A stretch of DNA of 64,000 nt from Parasphingopyxis algicola (GTDB lineage Bacteria > Pseudomonadota > Alphaproteobacteria > Sphingomonadales > Sphingomonadaceae). Both the position numbers and the translations under genes were made by a program. Location: assembly GCF_013378075.1 (NCBI RefSeq), contig NZ_CP051131.1, positions 2,864,501 through 2,928,500 on the forward strand. Direction: 5' to 3'. This document shows, piece by piece, positions 42,436 to 52,016 of this stretch. The notes under the pieces are model-generated. The model did not search any database and was not told the origin of the DNA. It worked only from the letters and a program-made list of their open reading frames with translations. Each line of letters begins with the position of its first letter. Positions within the stretch are counted from its first letter, which is position 1.

Positions 42436-43716
42436 GTGACGGCGGCGAGCGCGGACGGCGCGGTCCCCGACCGCCGCTACCGGCATTATGCGCTCGGCGT
42501 CCTGACGGTCGTCTATTTCTTCAATTTCGCCGACCGGCAGGTGCTCGCCGTCCTGCTCGAGGACATCAAGCTCGAATTCGCATTGAGCGATACCGAGCTC
42601 GGCCTGCTTTCGGGCCTCGCCTTCGCACTCTTCTATTCGACGCTCGGCATTCCGATCGCCCGGCTCGCCGATCGCGCGAACCGGGTAAAGATCGTCGCCG
42701 GGGCGTGCGCGGTCTGGAGCCTCGCCACCGCGGCCTGCGGGCTCGCCGCGAATTTCGTGCAGCTGCTGCTCGCGCGGATTGCGGTCGGGGTCGGCGAGGC
42801 GGGCTGCGCGCCGCCGACCCATGCGGTGCTCGCCGATTATTACCGCAAGAGCGAGCTGTCGCGCGCGCTCGGCATATTGACCGCCGCGGCGCCGGCCGGG
42901 GCGATCGCCGGGGTGATACTGGGCGGGATCATCGCCGAGACCTGGGGCTGGCGCTACGCCTTTATCGTCGTCGGCCTGCCCGGGCTGCTCGTCGCCGCGG
43001 TCGCCTTTTTCACCCTGCGCGAACCCGAGCGCGGGCGGCTCAGCGAAACGCCGGTGACGGGCGAACGCCCGGCCTTTCTCGCAACCGCCAAGAGGCTGTT
43101 TTCGAACCGGATTTTCCTGTTCGTTACGCTGGGCAACGCGTTCGCGGTGATGATGGCCTATGTCGTCGCCAACTGGGCGCCGCCGCTTTATCGCCGCGTG
43201 TTCGAGCTCGGCGTGGCGGAGGTCGGGCTCTATGCCGCGCTCGGCATCATCATCGGCGGATTGCCCGGCACGGTCGCCGGCGGCATCTTGAGCGACATGC
43301 TGGTCAAGCGCGATCCGCGCTGGCAGGGCTGGATGCCGGCGATCGGCCTGATCCTCGCCTTTCCGCTGCTGCTGACCGCGCCGTTTTCGGCGACGGTGCT
43401 GGGCGCGGCGCTGGTGTTCGCGGTCGGCACCTTCTTCGCCAATCTGTGCCTCGGCCCGGCCGCCGCGCTGATCCAGACGGTCGCGCGGCCCAATGAGCGC
43501 GCGCTGGCTGCCTCGCTCTACATCTTTGTCGGCTCCGGTCTCGGGCTCGGCGCGGGGCCGCTTGTCGTCGGCCTCCTCAGCGACGCGTTTTCCGCGGCCT
43601 ATGGCACGGACTCGCTGCGCTATGCGATGGCCGTGACGAGCGTGCTGACCCTGATGGGCGCCGCCATGTTCCTGATCGCGGCGCCGGCGCTGGGCCGGCG
43701 CGAACCGGCAAGCTGA
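42436..43716 (+). CDS. MFS transporter, spinster-like
   Basis: This 426-residue, 12-helix protein starts at GTG 42436, three bases after the MaoC stop. The N-terminus YFFNFADRQVLAVLLEDI and the motif ARLADRANRVKIVAG are typical of the Spns-like MFS group. LARIAVGVGEAGCAPPTHAV lies in helix 4-5. The close spacing suggests it exports or imports a compound handled by the MaoC protein. The substrate is unknown. Confidence 0.84.
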   Translation: MTAASADGAVPDRRYRHYALGVLTVVYFFNFADRQVLAVLLEDIKLEFALSDTELGLLSGLAFALFYSTLGIPIARLADRANRVKIVAGACAVWSLATAACGLAANFVQLLLARIAVGVGEAGCAPPTHAVLADYYRKSELSRALGILTAAAPAGAIAGVILGGIIAETWGWRYAFIVVGLPGLLVAAVAFFTLREPERGRLSETPVTGERPAFLATAKRLFSNRIFLFVTLGNAFAVMMAYVVANWAPPLYRRVFELGVAEVGLYAALGIIIGGLPGTVAGGILSDMLVKRDPRWQGWMPAIGLILAFPLLLTAPFSATVLGAALVFAVGTFFANLCLGPAAALIQTVARPNERALAASLYIFVGSGLGLGAGPLVVGLLSDAFSAAYGTDSLRYAMAVTSVLTLMGAAMFLIAAPALGRREPAS

Positions 43717-43780
43717 GCACCGGATTGTTTTCGCGCCGAGGCTGTTGCAGTTTGCGGCGCCGCCAACCGAGGAAACGCCC

Positions 43781-44161
43781 ATGCCGATCGACGCCACCCA
43801 GCCCTATGATCCCGACAATATCTTCGCGAAAATCCTGCGCGGCGAGGTCCCCAACGAAACGGTGTATGAGGACGATCATGTCCTCGCTTTCAAGGACATC
43901 AACCCGCAGGCGCCGGTCCATGTCCTCGTCATCCCCAAGGGCGACTATGTGAGCTGGGACGATTTCGCGGCGAAGGCGCCGGACGCCGAGATCGCTCATT
44001 TCGTCCGCAAGGTCGGCGAAATCGCCCGTGATCTCGAGCTGGTCGAACCTGGCTATCGCCTCCTCGCCAATATCGGCCCGCATGGCCATCAGGAAGTGCC
44101 GCACCTCCATGTCCACCTGTTCGGCGGACGGCCGCTTGGGCCTATGCTTGCGCGCGGCTAG
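43781..44161 (+). CDS. HIT-family (HinT-like) nucleotide hydrolase
   Basis: This 126-residue protein has the histidine triad HLHVHLFGG near its end, and NIFAKILRGEVPNE with VLAFKDINPQAPVHVLVIPK at the start, as in HinT purine nucleoside phosphoramidases. ATG 43781 follows GAGGA. It is a housekeeping gene with no clear link to its neighbours. Confidence 0.9.
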   Translation: MPIDATQPYDPDNIFAKILRGEVPNETVYEDDHVLAFKDINPQAPVHVLVIPKGDYVSWDDFAAKAPDAEIAHFVRKVGEIARDLELVEPGYRLLANIGPHGHQEVPHLHVHLFGGRPLGPMLARG

Positions 44162-44203
44162 GCGCTAGATACCGCGCAATAAAAGAATAAGGGGAGAGTA
44201 TCG

Positions 44204-45634
44204 ATGGTAGCGGCAACCCATACGACCAGCGAAGGCTGGTCGTCGCGATGGGCCTTCGTTCTTGCGGCGGTCGGCGCCGCGGTGGGGCTCGGCAATGTCT
44301 GGCGCTTCCCGACGCTCGCGGGCGAAAATGGCGGCGGGGCGTTCGTGCTCTTCTATATCGGTTGCGTCGTCCTGATCGGCCTGCCGCTGGTTCTCTCGGA
44401 AATCCTGATCGGCCGGGCGGGACGCAGCGATGCCGTCGGTAGCGTTCGGAACGTGGCGGCGGAGTCGGGGCGCAGTGGCGGCTGGGCGACCCTTGGGTGG
44501 GTCGAGGTCGTCGCCGCCTTCCTGATTCTCAGTTTCTACAGCGTCGTCGCGGGCTGGGTCATTTACTATGCGGGCGTCATGGGCCGGGATTTTTTCGGCA
44601 CATTGTTCGCGGGCGCGCCGTTTGCCGGGGCGCTGCAAGGCGAGACCACCGAGACGATTCAGCAGCGCATGGGCGACCTGTTCACCAACATCCCGCTGCT
44701 GCTCGCCATGCACACGGTGTTCATGGGCATTACCTTCGCGGTCGTCGCCCGCGGCGTGCATGACGGGATCGAGAAAGCGGCCACCTATCTGATGCCCGCC
44801 TTTTTCGTGCTGCTGATCGCAATTACGATATACGGCGCGTTTCTGGGCAATTTCGCCGAGGCGGTCGCCTTTCTCTTTACGCCCGACTTTTCCAAGCTCA
44901 CCGCCCCCGCGATGAACACCGCGCTCGGCCAGGCGCTGTTTTCGATGAGCCTCGGCTCGGCGGCGCTGATGACCTATGGTGCCTATGTGTCGCGCGAGAC
45001 CAAGCTTGCGCCCACCGCTGGCATGATCGCCTTTGCCGATACGGGGGTGGCAATCATCGCGGGCCTGATGATCTTCCCTATCGTTTTCGCCGTAGGTCTT
45101 GATCCGGCCGCTGGCCCGACCCTGGTTTTCCAGTCGCTCCCGGCCGCTTTCCAGCAGATGCCCGCGGGCTCGCTGGTCGGTTTCCTCTTCTTCGTCCTCA
45201 TTTTCTTCGCCGCGCTGACGAGCTCGATTTCGCTGCTCGAGGCGCCGACGAGCTGGGGGATCAATGAGCGCGGCTGGTCGCGACCCAAATCGGCCTTCAT
45301 CTTCAGCTTCTCGGCCTTCGTCATCGGTATCGCCTGTCTCCTCTCGCTAAGCGTCTGGAGCGATATCCGCCTGCTCGGCTTCTGGTCGATCTTCGCCGAG
45401 ACCAACATCTTCGACACGATCGACGGCTTTACCGGCAAGGTGATGCTGCCGGTCGCGGCGCTGCTGACGGCGATCTTCGTCGGCTGGCGGGCCGACCGGA
45501 AGCTCGTCGAGAGCGAGACCGGTCTGGAAGGCGGGCTGTTCGGCCTGTGGCGCTTCCTCGTCTGCTGGCTCGCGCCGATCGCGGTCGCGCTGATCCTCGT
45601 GTTCGGCCTGTTCCCGGGATTGCTTGGAAACTAG
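44204..45634 (+). CDS. Sodium-dependent transporter, NSS/SNF family
   Basis: This 476-residue protein has about 11-12 helices and the family N-terminus FVLAAVGAAVGLGNVWRFPT, followed by GGGAFVLFYIGCVVLIGLPL. FLFFVLIFFAALTSSISLLE sits in helix 8. Bacterial NSS members move amino acids with sodium. The ATG follows AAGGGGAGAG. The GrpB-like gene starts five bases after its stop. Confidence 0.88.
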   Translation: MVAATHTTSEGWSSRWAFVLAAVGAAVGLGNVWRFPTLAGENGGGAFVLFYIGCVVLIGLPLVLSEILIGRAGRSDAVGSVRNVAAESGRSGGWATLGWVEVVAAFLILSFYSVVAGWVIYYAGVMGRDFFGTLFAGAPFAGALQGETTETIQQRMGDLFTNIPLLLAMHTVFMGITFAVVARGVHDGIEKAATYLMPAFFVLLIAITIYGAFLGNFAEAVAFLFTPDFSKLTAPAMNTALGQALFSMSLGSAALMTYGAYVSRETKLAPTAGMIAFADTGVAIIAGLMIFPIVFAVGLDPAAGPTLVFQSLPAAFQQMPAGSLVGFLFFVLIFFAALTSSISLLEAPTSWGINERGWSRPKSAFIFSFSAFVIGIACLLSLSVWSDIRLLGFWSIFAETNIFDTIDGFTGKVMLPVAALLTAIFVGWRADRKLVESETGLEGGLFGLWRFLVCWLAPIAVALILVFGLFPGLLGN

Positions 45635-45638
45635 TCTT

Positions 45639-46163
45639 ATGGCGTCGGACGCGATCGAGATCGTCGATCCCGATCCCGCATGGCCGGCCAAGTTCGCGGA
45701 CGAGAAACGCCGGGTCGCCGAGGCGCTGGCCGGCGAAACGCTGCTGGCGGTCGAGCATGTCGGTAGCACTGCCGTGCCGGGTTCGGCGGCGAAGCCGGTT
45801 ATCGACATGATGATCGTCGTTCCGTCCGTTGACGAGGCGCGAAACCGTTTCCCGGCCGCGCTCAAACCGCTGGATTATGTATTCTGGGCCGATAATCCGG
45901 ATGCGGACCGGTTATTTTTCGTAAAGGGCATGCCGCCGTTCGGCGATGGGCGAACGCATCACGTGCATGTGTGCGAACCCGGTCGGCTGATGGCGGATCG
46001 CCTGGCGTTTCGCGATTATTTGCGCGCGCACCCCGATGAGGTACTCCGCTATTCCGCTCTTAAGCGCGAACTTGCGGCGCAGCACGGCGAAGACCGGGAA
46101 GCCTATACGCGCGGTAAAGACGGCTTCGTCGCGCGAATCCTGGAACTGGCGAAATCCGCCTAG
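45639..46163 (+). CDS. GrpB/UPF0157-family protein
   Basis: This 174-residue protein has the GrpB nucleotidyltransferase-like pattern: IVDPDPAWPAKFADE, VEHVGSTAVPGSAAKPVIDM and HHVHVCEPG. The His-Val-Gly-Ser-Thr block and paired Asp residues are diagnostic. A TTG at 45624 is an alternative start inside the transporter gene. Function in bacteria is unproven. It overlaps the convergent kinase gene by four bases. Confidence 0.84.
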   Translation: MASDAIEIVDPDPAWPAKFADEKRRVAEALAGETLLAVEHVGSTAVPGSAAKPVIDMMIVVPSVDEARNRFPAALKPLDYVFWADNPDADRLFFVKGMPPFGDGRTHHVHVCEPGRLMADRLAFRDYLRAHPDEVLRYSALKRELAAQHGEDREAYTRGKDGFVARILELAKSA

Positions 46164-47158
46164 CTTAGCCGTTCCGCCACTAGCGCCTTCAGATCGGTCT
46201 CGGGCCGGGGCCCGTAATGCTGGATCACCTCGGCGGCGCAGACCGCGCCCATGACGAGGCTGTCCTCGATTCCGCGGCCCTCGGCCTGCCCGGCGAGGAA
46301 GCCGGCGGCGAACTGATCGCCCGCGCCCGTCGCATCGACGACGCGGTCGATCGGTTCCGCGCCGATTTCAGTGCGTTCGCCGTCCTTGACCGCCAGCGCG
46401 CCTTTCTCGCTGCGCGTGACGACGAGCAGCGGCGTCTTGGCGGCGGTCGCCGCGACGGCGGCCTCGAAGTCCTCGGTTTCCTGCAGCGATTTGATCTCGT
46501 CCTCATTGGCGAACAGGATATCGATCCGGCCATCGTCGAGCAGTTTCAGGAAATCGCCCCGGTGCCGGTCGACGCAGAAACCGTCGGACAGGGTGAAGGC
46601 GACGCGGCGGTCCGCTGCCTTGGCGATGTCGATTGCCCTGTCCATTGCCGCGCGCGGGTCTTCGGGATCCCAGAGATAGCCTTCGAGATAGAGGATCGCC
46701 GCGCTCTCGATAAGATCGGTGTCGAGCGCGGATGCCGGCAGGTGCTGGGACGCGCCGAGAAAGGTGTTCATCGTCCGCTCACCATCGGGTGTCACCAGAA
46801 TCAGGCAGCGCGCGGTCTTGGGGTCGCCGGCGCGCGCCGGCGTATCGAACGTCACGCCGAGCGCGGTGATGTCATGGCTGAAGACCTTGCCGAGCTGGTC
46901 ATCGGCGACCTGGCCGATAAAGCCGGTCTTGCCGCCCAGCGCCGCGATCCCCGCGATGGTGTTCGCCGCAGAACCCCCGCTCGCTTCCACGCCCGGGCCC
47001 ATCTTGGCGTAGAGCGCCTCGGCCTCCTCGGTCGTGAAGAGCAACTGCATGGCGCCCTTGCTGAGGCCCTCGGAGGCGATGAACGCGTCATCGGCCTGGG
47101 CGATGACGTCGACAATGGCATTGCCGATGGCAACGATATCGAGCGTGGATTCGGACAT
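46160..47158 (-). CDS. PfkB-family sugar/adenosine kinase
   Basis: This 332-residue protein starts LDIVAIGNAIVDVIAQADD, has GGSAANTIAGIAALGGKTGF, and ends with the ATP-site motif VDATGAGDQFAAGFLAG holding the catalytic Asp. This set is typical of bacterial adenosine or ribokinase-like enzymes; adenosine kinase is the closest visual match. It stands alone on the minus strand with a repeat in its upstream region. Confidence 0.86.
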   Translation of the reverse strand: MSESTLDIVAIGNAIVDVIAQADDAFIASEGLSKGAMQLLFTTEEAEALYAKMGPGVEASGGSAANTIAGIAALGGKTGFIGQVADDQLGKVFSHDITALGVTFDTPARAGDPKTARCLILVTPDGERTMNTFLGASQHLPASALDTDLIESAAILYLEGYLWDPEDPRAAMDRAIDIAKAADRRVAFTLSDGFCVDRHRGDFLKLLDDGRIDILFANEDEIKSLQETEDFEAAVAATAAKTPLLVVTRSEKGALAVKDGERTEIGAEPIDRVVDATGAGDQFAAGFLAGQAEGRGIEDSLVMGAVCAAEVIQHYGPRPETDLKALVAERLS

Positions 47159-47199
47159 TAAAGGCTCCTGAAATGCTGGACATAACGTCCATAAATGAA

Positions 47200-47283
47200 C
47201 GTCATTCCGGACTTGATCCGGAATCCAGAGCCAAGAGCGACATCGCCCGCAACCCTGGATTCCGGATCAAGTCCGGAATGACG
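47200..47283. repeat. GGACTTGATCCGG palindromic repeat (copy 3)
   Basis: Begins CGTCATTCCGGACTTGATCC and ends GGATCAAGTCCGGAATGACG. It lies in the divergent gap upstream of the kinase and EI24 genes; the rest of the 216-bp gap shows no gene. Confidence 0.85.
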
Positions 47284-47374
47284 GGAATATTATCTGCGCA
47301 CCTAGTCGCCCAACTTCCTTCACGCAACATGTCAGGTGATTGACGAGCCGCATTGCCCGCCCCATCAATCTTCC

Positions 47375-48061
47375 ATGTTCCGCGCGCTGTTCCTATCGAT
47401 CGGCCAGCTCGGCGATCGGGTCTTTCTCAAGGTCCTCGCCAAGTCGCTGGCCTTGACCATCCTCCTGTTCCTCGTGGCCGGCGTCGGCGTCTACTGGCTG
47501 CTGATCTGGCTGTTCGACTGGTTCGGATGGAGCGAGAATGGCGGGCTGGCTGCGGCGGCGAGCGCCGTCATCATCGCGGGCCTGAGCTTCTGGCTGCTGT
47601 TCCGCGCGGTGGCGATGGGCGTGATCAGCCTGTTCACCGACGAAATCGTCGATGCGGTCGAACGCAAACATTATCCGGACAAGGCCGAAGTCGCGCAGGC
47701 GGCCGGCTATGCGGACCAGGTCCGCGTCGGCCTCGCCTCGGCGGGCCGGGCGATCGGCTGGAACCTGCTCGCCGCGCCGCTCTATATCGTCCTGCTCGTG
47801 ACCGGCGTCGGCACCATCGCCCTGTTCCTCGCGCTCAACACGTTGCTGCTCGCCCGCGATCTCGGCGAGCTCGTCGCGATCCGCCACGTCCCGCGCGACC
47901 AATGGCGCGACTGGCGGAGGGAGACGCGCGGCAGACGGATGCAGATCGGGCTTGTCGCGGCGGGGCTATTCGTGATTCCTGTCGTCAATCTGCTCGCGCC
48001 CATCCTGAGCGCGGCCATGGCAGCGCATATGCTGCACGGGGGAGTCAAAGACGATGCGTAA
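47375..48061 (+). CDS. EI24/CysZ-like membrane protein
   Basis: This 228-residue protein has about five membrane segments and the EI24 pattern: LAKSLALTILLFLVAGVGVY, a charged middle with DEIVDAVERKHYPD, and LLAARDLGELVAIRH-like text near residue 170. No Shine-Dalgarno sequence is seen before ATG 47375, so a leaderless start is possible. CysZ relatives take up sulfate, but most EI24 proteins in alphaproteobacteria are uncharacterised. It overlaps the lipoprotein gene by eight bases. Confidence 0.8.
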   Translation: MFRALFLSIGQLGDRVFLKVLAKSLALTILLFLVAGVGVYWLLIWLFDWFGWSENGGLAAAASAVIIAGLSFWLLFRAVAMGVISLFTDEIVDAVERKHYPDKAEVAQAAGYADQVRVGLASAGRAIGWNLLAAPLYIVLLVTGVGTIALFLALNTLLLARDLGELVAIRHVPRDQWRDWRRETRGRRMQIGLVAAGLFVIPVVNLLAPILSAAMAAHMLHGGVKDDA

Positions 48062-48407
48062 AACGATAGCGATTACCGGGGCTCTGGCCGTGGCGGGCTG
48101 CGCGACCACGGTGCCGCCCTCGGTGCCGACCACGACCAGCCGGCCGATGACCAATACGGTGGGGCTGGAACGGGTGATCGGGCGGAGCGCCACCCAGCTC
48201 GTCAGCCTGTTCGGCGATCCGGCCCAGGATTTCCGCGAGGAAGGCGCGCGCAAATTACAGTTTGCGGGCGATGCCTGCGTCCTCGACACCTATCTCTATC
48301 CCGAACGGCGCGGCCGCGAACCCGTCGTCACCTATGTCGACGCGCGCAACGCGACCGGCGAGGATGTGGATCGCGCGGCGTGCGTCGAGGCGCTGGCGCG
48401 GCGGTAG
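48054..48407 (+). CDS. Small lipoprotein
   Basis: This 117-residue protein has a lipoprotein signal peptide ending LAVAGC (lipidated Cys16), followed by a Thr/Pro-rich linker and a compact domain with LERVIGRSATQLVSLFGDP and RKLQFAGDACVLDTYLYPE. The VxGRS and LFGDP pattern recalls SmpA/BamE-like folds, without certainty. It is co-transcribed with the EI24 gene by overlap. Confidence 0.8.
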   Translation: MRKTIAITGALAVAGCATTVPPSVPTTTSRPMTNTVGLERVIGRSATQLVSLFGDPAQDFREEGARKLQFAGDACVLDTYLYPERRGREPVVTYVDARNATGEDVDRAACVEALARR

Positions 48408-48451
48408 CGAAAGACCGGCTGCCCTGGGCTCGTCGAAGGGCTGTATCTTTT

Positions 48452-48485
48452 TTGTCAGACTCGACCGTCAGGTCGAGTCTGACAA
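48452..48485. repeat. Hairpin repeat element E2 (single unit)
   Basis: TTGTCAGA, an 18-nt hairpin (stem CTCGACC), then TCTGACAA; counting one more base each side, a perfect 16-bp stem. Here TTGTCAGA occurs on both sides and the CGCCGCACCAG box is absent. It lies between convergent gene ends in a 92-bp gap. No U-tract follows on either strand, so it is not a classical terminator. Confidence 0.82.
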
Positions 48486-48499
48486 ACAGCCATGGGACG

Positions 48500-49558
48500 C
48501 TAGGCGCTATTCAATCGGCCCATCGCCCACTCCGCCGCTTCGCGCACAATGTCATCCGGATCGTCGAGCAGCGCCCGCACCGGCTCCGCCAGCGCTGCAT
48601 CGCCGCTGTTGCCCGCCGCGATCAGGCAGTTGCGGACCATCCGGTCGCGGCCGATACGCTTGATCGGCGAGCCGGAAAAGACCGTGCGGAACCCCGCATC
48701 GTCGAGCGCCAGCAGGTCGGCGAGCTTGGGCGCGGCGAGTTCGGCGCGGGCGGCGAACAGCTTGTTGGCCTCGGCTTGTTCGGCGAACTTGTTCCACGGG
48801 CAGACGGCGAGGCAATCGTCGCAGCCATAGACGCGGTTCCCCATCGCTGCGCGGAACTCATGCGGGATCGGGCCCTTATGCTCGATCGTCAGATAGGAGA
48901 TGCAGCGCCGCGCATCGAGCCGGTAGGGCGCGGGAAAGGCGTCGGTCGGGCAGGCCGTCTGGCAGGCCGTGCACGAGCCGCAATGGTCCTCGCCCGGCGC
49001 GGCGGGTTCGAGATCGAGCGTCGTATAGATCGCGCCGAGGAACAGCCAGTTGCCATGCTCGCGCGAGAGCAGGTTGGTATGCTTGCCCTGCCAGCCGATG
49101 CCGGCGGCCTCGGCGAGCGGTTTCTCCATGACCGGCGCGGTGTCGACGAAGACTTTGACATCGGCCTCTGCGCCCTGCTTCGCCGCTTCCGCGACGAGCC
49201 AGCGCGCGAGCCGTTTCAGCGCCTTTTTGACGATGTCGTGATAATCCTTGCCCTGCGCATAGACCGAGATCCGCCCGATATCGGTCTCGCCTTCGAGCCG
49301 CAGCGGATCCTCCTTCGGCGCATAGCTCATGCCGAGCATCACCAGCGAGCGCACTTCGGGCCAGAGCGCTTGCGGCCGCTCGCGATGATGGGAGCGGCTT
49401 TCCATCCATCCCATCTCGCCATGCGCGCCCGCGGCCAGCCAGTCGCGCAGCCGCCCGGCGGTTTCGGGCGCGGCGTCGGCGGGCGCGATCCCGCACGCCG
49501 CGAAGCCCTCTTCGGCCGCGCGCGCCTTCAGGCGTTGGGAGAGGGTGGCCATGTCCAT
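48500..49558 (-). CDS. queG: Epoxyqueuosine reductase QueG
   Basis: This 352-residue cobalamin- and iron-sulfur-dependent enzyme makes queuosine in tRNA from epoxyqueuosine. It shows [20 protein letters not shown], two [4Fe-4S] motifs ([12 protein letters not shown] and [11 protein letters not shown]) and a C-terminal HEAT-like tail. Start at 49558; ATG 49552 with better Shine-Dalgarno spacing is a close alternative. Longer open extension upstream is antisense to the ABC gene and rejected. Confidence 0.93.
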   Translation of the reverse strand: MDMATLSQRLKARAAEEGFAACGIAPADAAPETAGRLRDWLAAGAHGEMGWMESRSHHRERPQALWPEVRSLVMLGMSYAPKEDPLRLEGETDIGRISVYAQGKDYHDIVKKALKRLARWLVAEAAKQGAEADVKVFVDTAPVMEKPLAEAAGIGWQGKHTNLLSREHGNWLFLGAIYTTLDLEPAAPGEDHCGSCTACQTACPTDAFPAPYRLDARRCISYLTIEHKGPIPHEFRAAMGNRVYGCDDCLAVCPWNKFAEQAEANKLFAARAELAAPKLADLLALDDAGFRTVFSGSPIKRIGRDRMVRNCLIAAGNSGDAALAEPVRALLDDPDDIVREAAEWAMGRLNSA

Positions 49559-49639
49559 CACCCTCTTTCCTAGGCATTTGCCGGGAAATGCGAAAGACGA
49601 GGCTATTCTCTTAACCGTCGCGCGGCTAAGGGGCGGGGC

Positions 49640-50574
<935 letters not shown>

Positions 50575-50578
<4 letters not shown>

Positions 50579-51813
50579 CGAGCCATTTCCGCCAGGCCGC
50601 AGTCATCGCGCGGCGCGATTTCATCGCCACGGTCGCGACGCCCGCCTTCCTGATGTTCCTGCTCGCGCCGCTGTTCATGCTGGTCTTCGCCGTGGTCGGC
50701 GGGTCGGGCGCGCGCATGATCGCCGATAGCGGCGACGACGCCCAGCGGCTCGTAATCATCGCCGACGCCGAATATGGCGCGCGCATCGAGGCGGCCGACG
50801 AACGCATCCGGGTCGCATTTCCCCTGGGTATCGCCCCGCCCGCGCTCGAACGGCGGGAACCGGCGGGCGGCGAAGCCGAGGATCAGGCCCGCGCGGTCTT
50901 CACCGAGAGCAGCATCGACGTGTCGGCCGTGCTGTTCGGTCTCCCCGATACGCCGCGCATCCTCTACGGCGCGGGCAGCGAGCGCGGCGCCGACTATCTG
51001 GCCCTGCTCGCCGACACCGCCGCGCGCGACCGGCGCGGCGATCTGGCACCCGGTAAAACCGTCACCGCGATCGAGCGCGAGCCGTTCCAGCGGACGAGCG
51101 CGACGATCGGCGGGCAGCAATCGCTCGGTTTCACCGCGCTCTTCGTCCTCTTCCTGCTGACCCTGCTGCTCGCCGGGCAGACGGTGAGCGTGCTGGCCGA
51201 GGAAAAGGGCAACAAGGTGATCGAGATCCTCGCCGCCGCGGTGCCGCTCGAAGCCGTGTTCCTCGGCAAGCTGATCGGCCTGTTCGGCGTGGCGCTGCTC
51301 TTCATCGCATTCTGGGGCACGCTGGCGCTGCTCGCCATCGCCTCGCTGCCCGACAGCCAGGCGACCCTGGCGTCGCTCGATCCGGCGATCGGGTTCGGCC
51401 CGTTCATCGCGCTGGCGGTCGTCTATTTCGCGATGGGCTACCTGCTCCTCGGCGCGGTGTTCCTCGCCGTGGGCGGGCAGGCCAATTCGATGCGCGAGAT
51501 CCAGATGCTCTCGCTGCCGATCACCTTCTTCCAGATGGGCATGTTCGGCCTCGCATCAGCCGCCGCCGCGCAGCCGGGCAGTTCGCTCGCCTTGTTCGCC
51601 GAACTCTTCCCGTTCAGCTCGCCCTTCGCGATGGTCGCCAAGGGCGCGTCGGATCCCAGCCTCTGGCCGCATTTCGCGGCGATCGCGTGGCAGCTGCTCT
51701 GGGTGTCGATCACCATCGCATTGGGCGCGCGCTGGTTCCGCAAGGGCGTGCTCAAATCGGGGCCGTCGGTATTCCGCCGGCTCGGCGCATTGTTGCGCCG
51801 CAAGCCGGCCTGA
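50575..51813 (+). CDS. ABC-2 type exporter, permease subunit (NatB-like)
   Basis: This 412-residue protein has one N-terminal helix (TPAFLMFLLAPLFMLVFAVV), a large extracytoplasmic domain (about 50-190), then five or six helices with VSVLAEEKGNKVIEILAAAV, typical of NatB/ABC-2 permeases. It overlaps the ATPase gene and forms the transporter with it. There is no downstream partner; the P450 genes start 200 bp later behind their own promoter region. Confidence 0.88.
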
Positions 51814-51888
51814 CAGGTCTCCGGACGGCCGGTCCGCAATTTGTCTCGCCATATCGCGAATGGCGATGCCGATACGGGTTTCCGGCTA

Positions 51889-51913
51889 TTGACATTTGTG
51901 TCAGTTGTGTCAG
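51889..51913 (+). promoter_or_regulatory. Candidate promoter with tandem 9-bp repeats before the P450 genes
   Basis: TTGACA (51889-51894) is followed by two direct copies of TTGTGTCAG (51896-51904 and 51905-51913). The region is AT-richer than its surroundings and lies about 105 bp before the first P450 start. The repeats could be activator or repressor half-sites. No convincing -10 was fixed. Confidence 0.45.
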
Positions 51914-52016
51914 TCTTGTTTTGCTACTGATCGAACAGGGCGAATAGAAGCCCGCAACGGTTTGGATCGCGGCGCGGTGCATGCTCCATGCGCGCAGCGC
52001 CACCGAGGAGAGAGAC

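Noticed and set aside
41860-43797. A 645-codon minus-strand open frame
   Set aside because: It is antisense to the MaoC and MFS genes, which have clear motifs.
47660-47680. TTATCCGGACAAGG, part of the regional operator
   Set aside because: It lies inside the EI24 coding sequence, lacks the left arm and is explained by codons for YPDKAE.
48440-48495. Hairpin after the lipoprotein gene as a rho-independent terminator
   Set aside because: The stem is perfect but no T-run follows on either strand, and the hairpin belongs to the E repeat family.
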